Position numbers and translations under genes: made by a program | The notes under the pieces: generated by a model | Seen by the model: only the letters and a program-made list of their open reading frames with translations | The model's database searches: none | Told to the model about the DNA's origin: nothing | DNA from: Vitis vinifera | Lineage: Eukaryota; Streptophyta; Magnoliopsida; Vitales; Vitaceae | NCBI RefSeq assembly: GCF_030704535.1 | Contig: NC_081815.1 | Span: 1,937,001 to 2,001,000, forward strand | Length of the DNA stretch: 64,000 nucleotides | Direction: 5' to 3' | Shown here: positions 11,405 through 25,100 of the stretch, one piece after another | How positions within the stretch are numbered: the first letter of the stretch is position 1 | Layout of the letters: each line of letters begins with the position of its first letter

Positions 11405-13739
11405 TCTCAACCGGACAAAGCTCAACTTCACAGACTAACGACCGACACCCACAATCAGAGAGAGAACAAGAGAGAGAAAGAGAGGTGAGATTTTACTATA
11501 GTTAAAATGTTTGGTGGTATATATGATGATGCCTAAGGTGGGGTTTATGAAAATGGATGCACACCAAGAGTAGATGATTGGATGGACATAGTTTATTGCT
11601 GGATACTTTTCCAACTTGGGTTCTCAACAAAAGAAAATGTAAGCGTACCTCTCCTCTCTCTCTCTCTCTCAATCTTATCTTATTGAGGGTCTATTTTCCT
11701 CTGGGGTTTGTATCGGTTTGTATTATACTATATATACATATATATATATACATGTATAGTTAACTGCCCTTGAAAATGATTTTCCTTTATACAGTAAAAT
11801 ATCACACAAACAAAACAAGAAACTATGCTATGTTGAGCTTTCAAACTTCTTTTTTTCTACAATACTGTTAGGTCGTATAATACTAACAGAGAGAGGGGGA
11901 GATTCTCCAATGGTTGTGGAGGGGAGGTTGTTAGATGACTTTCTTAAGTGAACAGAGAATATTAGAAAAATGAAAAGTTTGAAAGTCTGATATTGATCAA
12001 CCAACACCTCTTTCATGGGAAACTCACCAAAACCAGATCTCTGTTTTCAAACCCTAGGGAGTGGGAATGAATATAAATTTAGTAAAACTACCTTTGAATG
12101 TTTCAATTTTCCTTCCTAGATTTCTACTGAAGATTTTGGAGAAGCTAAATTCTTTATGATGAGTCAATGAATATGCCCAAAATTTTAGACCAAGACAAAA
12201 GATATATGCACTCCTAAAAGCTTTCTATAAACATTTGTGCCATAATCAACCACCATTTGATCTAGAGGAAAAAAAGAAAAAAAGAAAATAAAACTCTCTT
12301 GCCCTTGAGACCTATGACCCATCACATGGATTTTCGAGATTAGTGGTAAACGTACTTACCGGGCTGCTAACAGCGACTCAACCATTTACTAAGCATTATC
12401 AAGTCTGACCTAATTGGTCATCTTAAAATTTTCATGTCAAGCCAAATCAAAGCAGAGAAAAATCCTATTTAAAATAGCCTTGACGATATATATTATATAC
12501 TTTAGGTTTCTTCGATGAATATGTTAGCCAATGACAACCATTATGATTAATATATCCTTGGAATGAATGAATGAGGAGAAGAGGATGTTCCCTTTTCCCA
12601 TTTAAGTAAACCTAATACATTAATTAATCAAAGCCTAGATGGAGACTGAGATATAATATATTAGATAAAATCTTCTCCTACTAGCTTTTGTCTTTTATGG
12701 TGGTATTATTATGCTTGGGCCAGCTTGCTAGGGATTTTTGGCAAATGGTTTCCATGAACCAGTCTGCACCAAGAGGCCAAGTTGAGGGATATTATTATTA
12801 TTATTATTATTATTATTTTGAAGCGATTCTCCTTCTATTTGAACTAGGAAAAATGCCCTTTTTCTTATTTCATGTAGACCCATTTGGCATTATTACAGCA
12901 AGGAATCTTTCCTCCAAGAAAAACACAGGAAAATGGTGCTGGGAGGGGGGTTTTCTAGCCTAGTTTGACTCTGGTTTTTAAAAAGTGGGAAGAAGTGCTT
13001 AGTATTATTATTTATTTTAATATTGAACACGTTGAGATTTTACTCTTTAGGCACTTTCTTGTTTCTTCTGGTTCAACTAATTTCTACCTTCAAGGTAGGT
13101 TCATGGTCTCAAAAATGAATTTTGACCAGACCCGTAAAAGCTCTTTCTTACACTTTCATCCAACTTGGGCTTGGGTTGGGCAACTTCTCACTGAAGCATG
13201 CATCAACTGCTTTTACAAATGGCTTCCACCTGATACAAGGAAGAAATTTATTAAACCCATGAAGTGGTTCAAGCTGTATGCATAATGTAAGATTTTGCTA
13301 GAAAAGAACCTGGATTCCTTACGTCACAGTTGTTGGCCTCCAGGCAAATCCGAAAGACACAAATTTTGAGAGAAAGGCAAATGGATATCAACTGCAGAAG
13401 GGAAAAGACACTGCATCCAATGGGAGTATTCAATACTTTTAGAGGAAATCGAGGATCAACTATTCACAATCTTTTTGAAGTACAAGAGCACTTTGTACTA
13501 GTCAAGTGTTACGACTACTAACATCATTCAGTGGGGGGTACCACAGTGGGCGTCAATACATAATTTTGAAGCATACCCCACCATCAATGCCCCAATCCTG
13601 TTTGAATTCCACCACATTAATAGTAGATCATGAAACACAACATTAGAGCATGGTGCCCATGGTTGAAGAAAAAATCTAACAATGGTGTCAAAGCTATTGA
13701 TTTCCTCCAAAGTTTAAGCTCTGCTATCATATTGAAACT

Positions 13740-14115
13740 TCCAGTTAACAATAGTTTTAATATTATGTTAAATTACTAAATTTTCTTAAAGTTTGAAGGC
13801 AGTTCGAAAACATTTTTGAAAATACTTTTAAAGAATAATTTTTGTGATCAGTTTTAAGTAATAATTCTATGAAAATTTTCTAAAACAAAAGCTCCATTGT
13901 AAACTCGTCTTTTTTTTTTAATGTTTCTAAATATTTCTCAAAAAATATTTTATGTGTAATGTTTTATTTTTAATCACTTTTCTCATTCATATGATTATTT
14001 TTTAAAAAAAAAAAGTCAAAAACAAGCAAAAATAACTAAAATCAATTGAAATATATTTTTTTAAAAAATAAAAAATAAAAAACTATTTTAGAAATAGTTC
14101 CCACGAATAGGCTCT
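13740..14115 (-). mobile_element. AT-rich MITE-like copy, family M1
   Basis: This stretch shares with 20590-21260, 28860-29230 and 58650-58840 a core made of a TTTTATTTTTAATCA-like block, a run with ATTATTTTTTAAAA, and a block reading as CAAAAATAACTAAAA. It is inverted relative to the copy at 28860. The ends look like near-complementary GAAAAC/GTTTTC-rich sequence, as in a non-autonomous DNA transposon. Exact termini and target duplications are not clear. Confidence 0.5.
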
Positions 14116-15500
14116 TAAACCCTAAGAATATTGGCGATGAAAAGAAGAAAGGAAAAAAAGGGAAAAGCACTATGTCTCTTGGCTAATAAGCTAACTATGA
14201 TTATAAAATATTTCTCTTGGGTACATGGGCTAGAATTGCTCATCACTGCATAGCCAAAAGAAGGAAAAGATGGCACATCAAATCCCTTCTCAGATATTCT
14301 GAACCATAAAATATTTAAAACTCCTGACAAGTAGTGTTTCGGTAACATGGGTGGGGGGGCAAATCCATCGAGACTTTGAATATGATTAAGAAAGGAGAAA
14401 AAAAGGAAAAAAGAAAAATTTGGCAAAGCCACACCTTATTGGTCATATTCAGAACAGGACCACATCCACTAAAGACATAGGATGGGTACAGTTCCCTCTC
14501 TAAATCATTTGCATACACAAACCATTATGGCAAAAAAGCATTGTCAAGCTCCTAAAGCTGTAACACTCCCATCATAGATTATAATCAAATTTGAGGAATA
14601 AAATAAAATGTTGCAGAATGTCCAATGTACAAGCACTTTGGACCTTTCTTTTTATGACAATAATTTAATATGACTTCTCATGTTGCAGGAGAGACAGGAG
14701 CTAGCAGCACTTTTATAATCCTTAGGTATTAGGTACTTATACGTCCATTATTTTAATGCATCATGCCAATGTCGCCATACAATAAGATTTAAATAACAAA
14801 AAAGTGGCATGTAGATCATCACTTAGTTAAAAAGAGAGAAATCCTCTCAGACAAAGTAACCTCCTAATTCCTATGCCCACATTAGAAAAGTGTAAGTTAT
14901 CCTCTGGGATATTAAAAAGCATGTTATAAATAAGGCTAGTGTATAGGCTTTTCAAAGCATTGGTCAAGTGGGAGAGGCTAATTTTAAAATAAAATTTCAC
15001 AGGGAGGGTGGAGGAAGAAATGTACCATTACTTGAGGACATATTCCTTTTGGTTTCCTTCCAGCACTGTAGGCTTAAAATAGGCTGGGTGTTGAAATGCT
15101 GACAGAAGCAGCTTGTACGGAGGAATTCATCGTGGCAGCTCAAGGTCCCCCACCATTCTCAGTACATTGTACCTAGCATAAGAGATTTAAGTTAAGTCAG
15201 AAAGATGAGTCTGTGGCTCTCGCTGCAGCCCCTAAATGTACCTCTTCTGATAACCATAGAGATGATACTTCCTTCTTCTGTTTGGGTTCCAAAAGTAGTT
15301 TCTGGTTAAGAAGGCAACAAAGATTGAAGAATTAGGGTTTCCTGGTCAACTGCAAGCATATAGATACAATTCATTAAGAAAGAGAATAATGGGTGTCAAG
15401 AACAGATTTAGATACAAACACAAGAGGATTTATAGTCTTGTAGTGAGATCAATCATCAAACTAACCTCTGGACCTGCTATAATCAGATACCTTCATCCAT

Positions 15501-15582
15501 ATGTCTAGCTATAGGGTATCATGTATCAACAAGTGACTAGCATGTCTAGCTATATGGTATCATGTATCAACAAGTGACTAGC
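15501..15582. repeat. 41-bp tandem duplication
   Basis: Copies 15501-15541 and 15542-15582 are identical except for GGGTATC versus TGGTATC in the middle. Both begin ATGTCTAGCTATA. The position is downstream of the LpxA stop codon, possibly in its 3' flank. Confidence 0.9.
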
Positions 15583-16330
15583 TACATTGTAATATACAAT
15601 AATTCATTGCAGTCATCAATTGCAAATTTGATTATTTTGCACCATAAAATATTCTCATGTCATACAGTTTCTTATTTGCTTCATCACCAGCGTCATTGCT
15701 CATCACACAATCCATGTAAGATGAACCAAAAATTTAACTGCATTATGGGCTCTGAATTGGAAGCATCCAATTAGTTCATGCAGTCAATACTTAACAAAAA
15801 AGGATTAGCACCATTCACTTTCTTTTCCTAACCACAAAATGAGTAGTTCCTTTCTCTTTCTACATGAATTTTAGCTTCTCTAACTTCTCTCCTTAGAGGG
15901 AGTTTTTGCTTTCACAAGGATTCTTCTTCATCCGAATTGCTATGTATTAACTTCAGTAACATGCCCAACCAAATGCTAGCTCAGAGAGATGTTCATACTA
16001 TACGGTCATCAGGACCAGCTTGAAAATTCGGTTGTTTTTAGGCAGTTCCTGCAAAATGCAAGGTCAAAACAACTGGTTAAACAGCGTGACACAATACAAT
16101 AATAACAAAAATATGTAATTCATCATATGGCAAACTAAATTCGAAATTTGATGACTTGTATATAACAGGCACTTTTTGTCGCATACAGAGCATTTTGGGG
16201 ACATCCCTCTAGTTCAGATGTGTTTGGGCCCTTTGGGCTATTTCCATGACTGAATAATATAGAAAAACGAACAACAATTCCAGAAAAACGAAAAGGAAAA
16301 AATGAAAAAAAAAAACTAACCAGCATTTCT

Positions 16331-18179
16331 TCAAGAGCCAGTCCAATGCCTGAACGTGCAAATTCCACGACCATTTTCTGTAAAAGAATCACGAATGGAT
16401 TGTACCATGGAAGATACAATAGGAACATGAGCCAGTTCTTCATGCTGCTCCTGCAAAATTAATCTAGCTTCATCAAGATGCACTTTAGATGCAAATCATC
16501 TAAAAAGATAAAAATGTACTACCACTTCAGCAAGACGTTCCTCAAAACTCCCAGATTTTGCATCAATGGACATGAATAATTTTCGGTATGCTGTTCTCAG
16601 GCTCTTGATCTAGAGATCCTTGCCAAAAAGAATATATAAGCACTTCTATAACATGCATCAAATTAAATAAATTGATATATGCCAGAACAAATAGATAAGA
16701 AAATGGATTGCAAGGATGAGAAAATTTTCTTCCAAGGTTGAAACTAAAATAACGTAAATAAAAAAGCAGTCACATGAAATAGCTAAAACAAACTTGTTTC
16801 AGCAGCAGCTGACTGAAATCAAATGCATTGAAACAAACATTGCCTTAAAGAACTGTTCACATTAAGTTTTCCAAGGGATTTCTTTCCACCATATTTGCAC
16901 TACAAAAGTTAATAGCACAAAAAGCACTGTGATTGATATCTTTTGTAAACAAGGAGAGACTATACATAAAGAATCATTCCATTCTTTTTACAAGATCAAG
17001 AACAATTTTAAACCAATAAAATAGAGCCATGAGAATGTGAGTTCATTGCTGCCAACCTCTGTGTCTGAGAATCCACGACGTCGAAGACCCTCAAAATTCA
17101 AACCACGGAGCTCAGCTCTTTCTCCAGACACCATCATGTATTTTGGGACATCTTTTGAAAGCTTCAGTCATACACAATAAGAAAATCAGATCAACCCATG
17201 CTAGAAGAATATGTATCATTTCCAAGAAGAATAATTTTATTTGATTCTCAGGACAAATAATTGGTTCAGCATAATTTATTGGCAACTTATAAGTGGCATT
17301 GGACAAGAACATGGGTTGGACACCATTTCCAGTAGGAAATGGTTCTACAATTTACTCTGTTTTAAGCTGACTTTGTCGGACTCCTTTTACACACTTTGGA
17401 CATCCGCTTACATGTTGATGTTTAATGTAGGAAGGAAGGTAAAACTAGAAAATAGAAATTTGATCATACCACAGAACCACCACCTATGAAAGAAAATGAG
17501 CCAATACGGCAAAATTGGTGAACAACAACAGCCCCTGCAGTGTGCGCATAATCCTACATTTAAAAGAACTCAAATCAACTCTTAATTGGATGCCACATAT
17601 AGGATAAAACAATACAGATTTCCATAATCTTTCCCAAATTATAAGAAATAAAATAAAGGACTTACTTCCACCACAACATGACCTGCTAGAAGGGTATTAT
17701 TTGCAAAAATATTGTTGTTACCCAATTTGCAGTCATGGGCAATATGACAAGATCCCATAATAAGATTGTTATCACCAATGACCTGATAATGTAGTGCTAG
17801 TTAAAAAATTGAAATAGCATGAACTTGATTTACCAGTCTGTAACTTTGAGGAAAAAAAAAAATCATCTTCCATATTGGCATACTGTTCTTTCACTAGACA
17901 TTGAAGATCGATGGATAGATGTGTGTTCTCTGATCTCATTATTGTCACCAACATCAAGGAAACATTCATCAACCGGCTGGAATTATGGAAAACAAATAAG
18001 AGAATGTATGTTACAAAAACAGACTAGAAAACATTATTAAAAAAAAATAAAAAAATCACCAACTGACTGTACTATAGTGCATGGGTAAAATACTAATGAT
18101 GATGTTGATGATGTGATATGAAGATGACAATAATTCTACAATTATTCAATAGCTAGGTGGCCCTGCTCCCCCTCACAAC

Positions 18180-18246
<67 letters not shown>

Positions 18247-20532
18247 AAGAGAAGCAATTCTCATGCACTAGTCATCCATCAAAACCAAAGAGAAGCAATT
18301 CTCATGCACTAGTCATCCATCAAAACCTGGAGCTCATTTAGAAAATGTACAGTAGCAAGGTCCCATCAAGTATGATCCTGCAAGTTCTAAACTATTTTGA
18401 CATATTTTAGATTTTTTATTTCTCTTCACCAAGAATTTGGCCCATCCTATCAAGTTGACATTGAGTTGACAAAGACGCAATCAGCACTTCACCTAAAGGC
18501 AACAAAACCTTTCTAATAATGAGAACAACCAATGTTGTCAACCCTTCCATTAAAGTTTCCTCCATGAAAATTTCTATTATTTCGAAGAAAAATGACATTC
18601 AGCATAGTTCTCTCTCACATGAAGCATAAAGCTGCTAGCAGAAAGTTTATCAATAATGAATGAAACTGGACTTCATCTCCTGAAAAAATAAGTTATCATT
18701 AGCATGTTTGAAGGGCCACCCAAAAAACAAAAGTATTATGACTTGGAACCAAGGTTGGTCCCATTGAAGTAATTGAAAGGCATTTAACTTTTTATCTGAC
18801 AAAAGTCCATCACATCAGCAGTGTGCCAAAAGAACTGACAGCAATAAACAACATGGATCAAAGAAGCCAAAAAAAATAAAAACACGGGTAAATACCAAAC
18901 TAATCAGGTTACTGAGAGAGAAGATAATTTTGATAATAAGAATTTTGATGAATCCAGTGCAAGATGTCAAAAGATGGCTGGAAAAGGCAAAAATCATACT
19001 GATTTGGCTGCTCCTGAAAATGATTTATTGGCTAGAAATAGTAGAAAAATTACATCCAAATCTATTCCAATAAAGCAATAAGAATGGTGTGGCTAAACAT
19101 CTTGTATTTTGCAAAATTATGTCCTTATATGCTAACTGTTGACAAAACTTACTAAAACCAAATGTTACATGAGAGAGGACAGACAATGTTAGTCATGGTA
19201 AATATAGCACCTCCACAGAAAATAGTCATCAATTGTTCATTTCAGCATAACAAGAGAAGCTAAAAACTTTATCTACATGCTTAAAAACAAAATCAGGGGT
19301 GAATTTTCTCCTTGGAGAAAAAGTTAGAGAATTAAAATAAGTCTTTGAACAGAAAGAAGACTGAATATTTAAGTATATCTTTAAGCTTTTCATAACCATT
19401 TGAAAAACATAGAATTGGCATTAATTTCTTATCAATAGGAATGATGAAAATGATTCATAACAGATAAATTTCTACCAGTGTATTCAGTTAAGTTTAGTCA
19501 CCCATCAAAGACTAACAAATATCAATTAATACCAATACAAATAGGCCAACAACCTTGTATTTCATGTCTTGGCATTTGACACCAACCACAGCATGATATC
19601 CTATGATGTTGTTGCATCCAATAACTGTACGCCCTGGAAGATCATCACCTACCACCGCACCACTGCCTGACATAGTATAGCACATAAATCTATTACAGCG
19701 AGAGCCAAAAACCAAAAAGAGAAAGAATCATGTCTGAACGAATTGATCAATGTAAGCACGAGATAAAAAATCACGTCATCAAAACGCATTGCTTCCCCAA
19801 TTCTGTATCTCCAAAAATATGGCTTCCTGGATATAGCTGACAACCATCCCCAAGCTTTGCAGAAGGCCCAACTGTACAAAAAGGACCAATCGAAACCCCC
19901 TGTAAAACAAACACGAAGTTCACCAACTCTTCAAATCATCATATAAACAAACACCTAATCAAACCTTTCAATAGAATTTCACTATCAGAAAATTTTTCAA
20001 GAAGCTCCCCTAGTTACATCAACTCAACTGCCAAAACCAAAATCCGGAAAAAAAAAAAAAGGAGGAAAAAATAACGGTAGCATATTTCACGAAAATCAAA
20101 GCTAACTTTGCATTGAAAAACAAAAAAATGCAGATCCAAAAGGACAACCAAACGGGCGCCTCAGCCACAGTTAAAACAAACTCAAATAAACAACAATTTG
20201 AAATCTGGAGAACGAACAAACACGCAGGGCCTTGAATCAAAGAAAAGGAAAAACTCAAAAACAGAGGAGATGCGGAATCAGTAAAACACCTGTCCGATTA
20301 CTGCATCAGGATGAACAACCGCTGTGGGATGAAAGAAGCTAGGGTATAGCGCATCAACACTGCTCTTTTCCGAAACATCTGCAATATCTCAGAATTCAAT
20401 TAACAATCAAAAGAAAGAGAGAGTGAGTGACAGAGAGAGTTAGGGTTACATACAGGAAGAAGAGAAGGTTCTAGAGAAACATCGCAGGGTGACTGCTGAG
20501 AGTGGCCTCAGAATTCCGCCGATTCTCAACAT
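16331..20532 (-). CDS. LPXA: UDP-N-acetylglucosamine O-acyltransferase LpxA, mitochondrial type
   Basis: Ten exons on the minus strand (20532-20454, 20378-20290, 19899-19775, 19662-19554, 17976-17884, 17782-17666, 17553-17470, 17161-17057, 16609-16523, 16450-16331) join in frame to 335 residues, the usual plant length. LpxA moves a hydroxyacyl chain from acyl-carrier protein to UDP-GlcNAc, the first step of lipid A synthesis. The first 26 residues ([23 protein letters not shown]) are basic, serine-rich and free of acidic residues, which fits a mitochondrial presequence. The body shows left-handed beta-helix hexapeptides ([20 protein letters not shown]), with the histidine of the AHDC segment and AGAVVVHQF in the expected active-site region, and a helical C-terminus. 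The start of exon 4 was chosen at 19662 because the nearer AG would break the frame. Intron 4 is long (1,577 bp) and carries microsatellites. The Arabidopsis counterpart I recall is At4g29540. Confidence 0.95.
18181..18327. repeat. AT/GA microsatellite followed by 41-bp tandem duplication, LpxA intron 4
   Basis: An (AT)n tract (about 18181-18224) runs into (GA)n (about 18224-18245). It is followed at once by two 41-bp copies, 18246-18286 and 18287-18327, each with GAAGCAATTCTCATGCACTA. The duplication starts inside the GA tract, so slippage from the microsatellite is a likely cause. Confidence 0.9.
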
Positions 20533-22189
20533 TGCGCGCTTCGAATCTGCCAAAACTCAAATCATGATAGCTCACTACAGTAAATCGTTGATTTATAGTA
20601 AGCAAAAAGTTTGGAAGTAATTTTTGAAAACAATTTTCCAAAACATTTTGTATTTTTAAAAGAAATGGACGTTACACTTACGTGTACGCTGTGAATTTGA
20701 CTGAATGGAATTTTAAAAAATACGAAAAAATAATATATTTTTATCTATTTAATTAATATATTTTTTATTAAAATATATTTCTTATTTTTTCATTTTTTAA
20801 AAACAAAAAAAATTAATTTAAAATTTTTAGAATTTAACTTTGTAAAGTTTTTTTAACTCCTCAATTTTTAAATAAACTTTAAAAATTATTCCTTTTCAAA
20901 AGTAAGAGTCTATTTGGAATTTGTTTTTTAAAATAGTTTTTTATTTTTCAAAACAAAAAAACACAAAAAATATATTTGACAATCAAAAAACATTTTTTAT
21001 TTTTAAAAACAGAAAATATAGTATTTTCAAATAATATTTTTTTGTTATTTTCTTTTGTTTTCGCTAGGTTTTTAAGGATTGTTTTAAGAAATCATTATTC
21101 AAACATAATGATTAAAAATAAAACACTACATATAAAAATTATTTTTTAAAATATTAAAAACAGGATGAAAACATTTTACTACAAAAATTGAAAACAATTT
21201 TTGAAACAATTTTTCAAAATTATTTAAAAAAATAATTACTTAAAATTCCTTCATTTAAAATAGAAAATTCAATCAATTTAAAGATACTCTTTGTTCACCT
21301 GCTAGATTTAATAAATAATTATTTTTAAACAACATAAAATATTATTTTTATTTTTAAAAATTATAAATTATTTAGTAATTGAATGTCAAGAATATATAAG
21401 ATTCGTGACATTTTCTATAAATTTTGTTATTATTTTGGCAAAGAAAATGGCATCTTCCATGAATTTGTTCATTGGAGCTACCTATTCTAATTTTTCAAAG
21501 AAGTTTTCTAGGGTTTTATAATTTTGTTTTTATCAGTTGCTTAATAATATTATTAATACAGGATTTAATTTATTTTTAATTTTTGTCATAAAATTAATAA
21601 TATTATTAAAATAGAATTACCCATTTGATTTATCATGCCTTGAATTGTGTGGTGGCATGAAGCATCAAGAAGGAGCAAGGAAGCACCCTTTTGTCTATGT
21701 TGGCTTTAAAGAGCAAGGAGGATCAAGGGTTTAAAAAAGTGATTACTTTTGGGGCAAACTTAAATAAGAAAGCCAACTAGGAGACAAGGCATTATCATGC
21801 CCATATGGTCCTATGAAGACTTCACTCGATGTTTCCTCGTGCTTGTTAGGAGACACCTCTCAATAAGTTGTGGTTCGATGCGTAATGCCGTGTTATAATG
21901 AACCAGATGGCGTGTGAGTGGTGTTTGGGTCTAGGCTCGTGTAAGTATCCTATATCCGAATTCCAAATATTCATTTCATGAACCAGCATTGGATCCTAAA
22001 ACTACACTGACTGAATATGAATAATACAAAAGAAGGAAAGCCCTCACCACCCTCAGGAAAGCAAAAGGAAGATTACAAACCTCTGCAGCCCTAATCTCTT
22101 GCTGCTATACACTCTAACAATCTACAAAATATAGGGTTTTGGACAAAAATAAAACGCAAATATGTATGTAGACAGTTTATGAATGACCT
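20533..22189. other. AT-rich spacer between LpxA and USP-kinase genes
   Basis: The left part (20590-21260) is an AT-rich MITE-like copy. From about 21640 to 21960 base composition changes to moderate GC (blocks such as GTGGTTCGATGCGTAATGCC), which looks like a fragment of a dispersed repeat I cannot classify. The LpxA promoter must lie just right of 20532. The 3' UTR of the kinase gene probably covers about 22030-22189. Confidence 0.55.
20590..21260. mobile_element. AT-rich MITE-like copy, family M1
   Basis: It shares blocks with the copies at 13740, 28860 and 58650: ATATAGTATTTTC followed by a T-rich run, TTTTGTTTTC, then ATTATTCAAACATAATG and AAAACACTACATATAAAA. It starts 60-70 bp upstream of the LpxA start codon, so it may form part of that promoter. 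It probably consists of two adjoining or nested copies, since its length exceeds that of the 28860 copy. Confidence 0.5.
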
Positions 22190-25100
22190 TCACATGAAGC
22201 CGTCTACACTTCTTCGCTCCCAGTGAGCTGATCTTCGAGCTCTTTGGGCTGCTCCATTTGAGATTGGGCCACTGTATCGTTGATGCTGTTGCAGCTGTTC
22301 TGGCCACATCCCTTCCCTGCTGTTCCCCACATCATAGGCCAAGTTTTTTGACATATAACCAGTCGAGTTCATGAAAATATCACCCTCTAATATTCGAAGC
22401 ACCTTCAAGAAAGAATGTGAATAAGAAGTAAAGAAACTGTGAAGAAGTAACAACCTCTTATCACTTGTATTAGAATGATGTTAATGAGGCTGTAGGGAAT
22501 TGTTGTTTAGAAGCAGAATTTGAAGGAGGGTCTACGGGATTTAGTACCGATAAAACATCAACTGGGCCGTGTGTTTTACTTTAACTCCTTCATAGTTGTG
22601 TTGCCAACACTCTTTTCTCACAGAAAGCGGCTAATCTCAATGGTTAGGTTCCATTAAGAACTGCTCTTCCTTTTAACACTGTTGGATGATTCATTTGAAA
22701 ACCAATTGTTGTCCAATGTGGGCAGTTTTAACCCACCCCAGAACTGTTTTCAGAACCATCATTTGGGCAGAGGGGCATTGTTGCAATCCCAACATGCACT
22801 ATTTGACAGATGAAAGGCTAATTATCACAAAACACTTATTTCTTCTGAGATTTATATTGGCGATGGAATTACCAAATAGGTTGGCATCAAGCAAGAAGCA
22901 GGGGGAAATGACTAACTACATGATGTCAGTTCCTTCTATTTCTTCTCATTTTTTTGGATATGATTAGAAAAGGTAATAGTTGTGTTTAGTCCACAAACTA
23001 CTTCAAAAAACAGTTTTGAAAAATGAGTCTAAATTCACCAACCTGAGACATGCGGGGCCTAGAATGAGGATCCCGTTGGATGCACAAGGAGGCACAATGC
23101 AGCATGCCAGAAACTTCTTTCTCCGAATAGCAGTTCCTTAGGCGTGGGTCAACCAGTTCATCAATGGCACATTGTTCTAGCAAAGGGCGTGCCTGGTCCA
23201 GATTTGAAACATGAGAAACAAGGATAAATTTGAACTTTGTTTGGAAAAACAAATGTTTACATGAAAAACAGGGATGAAGTTAGAATTAGTTTGAAAAAAA
23301 CAAAACTGTGGTTGCCCTCTAGGAACAATAAAAACTGGAAGCAAACTTGTTGCCCCTCAATAGCAATAGGATGTTTTTCCTATCTAGAAGCATGAACTCT
23401 CATCCCTATAGGCCTATATAGCTTTACCACACCTAGTAAACTAAAGTTGTCTAACTCATACCCATTCAGTGAGGCACTGCTGACCCTTTGGCCGGTTTAT
23501 ATCCATAGCTTTCCGTCCTGTAATGAGCTCCACCAACACTACTCCAAAGGAGTATACATCAGCTTTTTCTGTGATTTGGCCACTTTGAGCATATTCTGGA
23601 GACAGGTACCTGTACAAAAGTAAGATTAATGGTTTGACTTGCCATTATTTTTAGCTAGTATTGATGGAAGCCAAAAGCTTGTCCTTCTTGTTTACCCAAA
23701 TGTTCCAATTATTCGTGTTTCCACTCCCATGTCTCCATCTGGCTGCCACCTTGCCAGTCCAAAATCTCCAACCTGAGAAACCAGGGGCCGAAGTTAGATC
23801 CCACACATCCTTTAGAGACAAGCAAGAGAAAGGCACATGGTTCATGATCCTTTGCACAGACACACAGAGGTTCATACATAACCGGTGAGCCAGTCAGTGC
23901 TAACACGCATTCGGTATTATCTAATTAAGGATTTAGTCAATTACATGGAATGGAATGTCATATACATGGATGAACTGCCCTATACGGCATGATCAATATT
24001 TTACAGAAGCATGTATGCTAAGTTATAACATTTAAGTTTTTTTCATAAAATTTATCCTATTGAAGATTTTCTTCCTTGTCAAAGTTCATTTCATTCATTT
24101 CCAAACACATATGGAGATATATAATTGAAACTTACAAACAAAAATGCTAAAGCATTCCTTGAAAGTAAAAAATAAAAATATTAGGAGAGGCAATAGAATG
24201 ATAAAGAAAACAGCTTATAGTAATGAGACAGGATAAGAGTAACATACTAATGGTTCAAAATCATGCGTGATGAGGATATTGTTAGGCCGCATATCGCGGT
24301 GGACAATACAACCCACTCTGCATTCTTCATGAAGATATCTCAATCCTCGAGCAGCTCCAACTGCAATTTTTTGTCGTGCAGACCATTCTAGCAGACCTCG
24401 ATCACGTCCTGAAAATTCCCAACAGAAAACTTGGTTTTCTCAGCCACAACAGTAATAGTATGGTTCATTACAAAGTTAGAGTGGATATTGAAACATGACT
24501 TTAGTTTGAATATGATGATGACAATCCTCCAACCATGAAGATGGCCTTGAAAGAACACAAGAACAATGGCCTTGCTTGACATCCTTGTCATCTAAGTTTG
24601 GCTAATATATTAGAGCTTTAAGTTGGTAGATGTAAAATACTGTAAACAAAAAATATTCAGGTTAATCCTGAAAGAAAGCAGTGACTGCTTGGGAGTCAGT
24701 TTCATAAGCACATTGCCATGATTTTACTATAAAATAATTATATTGTGGATAAAAAATGAAGACAATTTACCATAAAGATGGGAATCCAAAGACCCATTGC
24801 AGATATATTCATAAACCAGCAACCTTCTTCCATCCTCCACACAGAACCCGATTAGCATCACAACATTGCGATGCTGTGCACAGCTTAGGACCTCCACTTC
24901 TGAGCAAAATTCGAGATCACCCTGAGAACTAGCCAATTTATGTTGCTTAACAGCAACAACCTGACCATCTGGTAAGATCCCTCTATGCACAGAACCAAAT
25001 CCACCTTCTGCCAAGAAATTAACATGTGAAAATCCACCTGTAGCAAGTTCTAGCTCAGCATAGGTGAACCACCTTGGAGGTTTTCCAAATACAGGCGCCT

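Larger units (their letters stand above)
11405..16330. other. Intergenic interval with microsatellites and AT-rich elements
   Basis: No gene is supported. It contains a CT microsatellite (about 11653-11671), an AT microsatellite (about 11729-11752), an ATT trinucleotide run (about 12788-12818), an AT-rich MITE-like copy (13740-14115) and a 41-bp tandem duplication (15501-15582). The open frames at 12688-13285 and 14115-14518 lack family features. The 3' UTR of the LpxA gene takes up an unknown part of the right end. Confidence 0.6.

Noticed and set aside
12688-13285. Two adjacent open frames of 91 and 106 residues
   Set aside because: The first contains a Tyr run from the ATT microsatellite and the second has no family feature. 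Both look like chance frames.
21640-21960. Moderate-GC block possibly from a dispersed LTR-type repeat
   Set aside because: Composition and style suggest a repeat fragment, but no termini, primer site or coding similarity could be identified, so no family was assigned.
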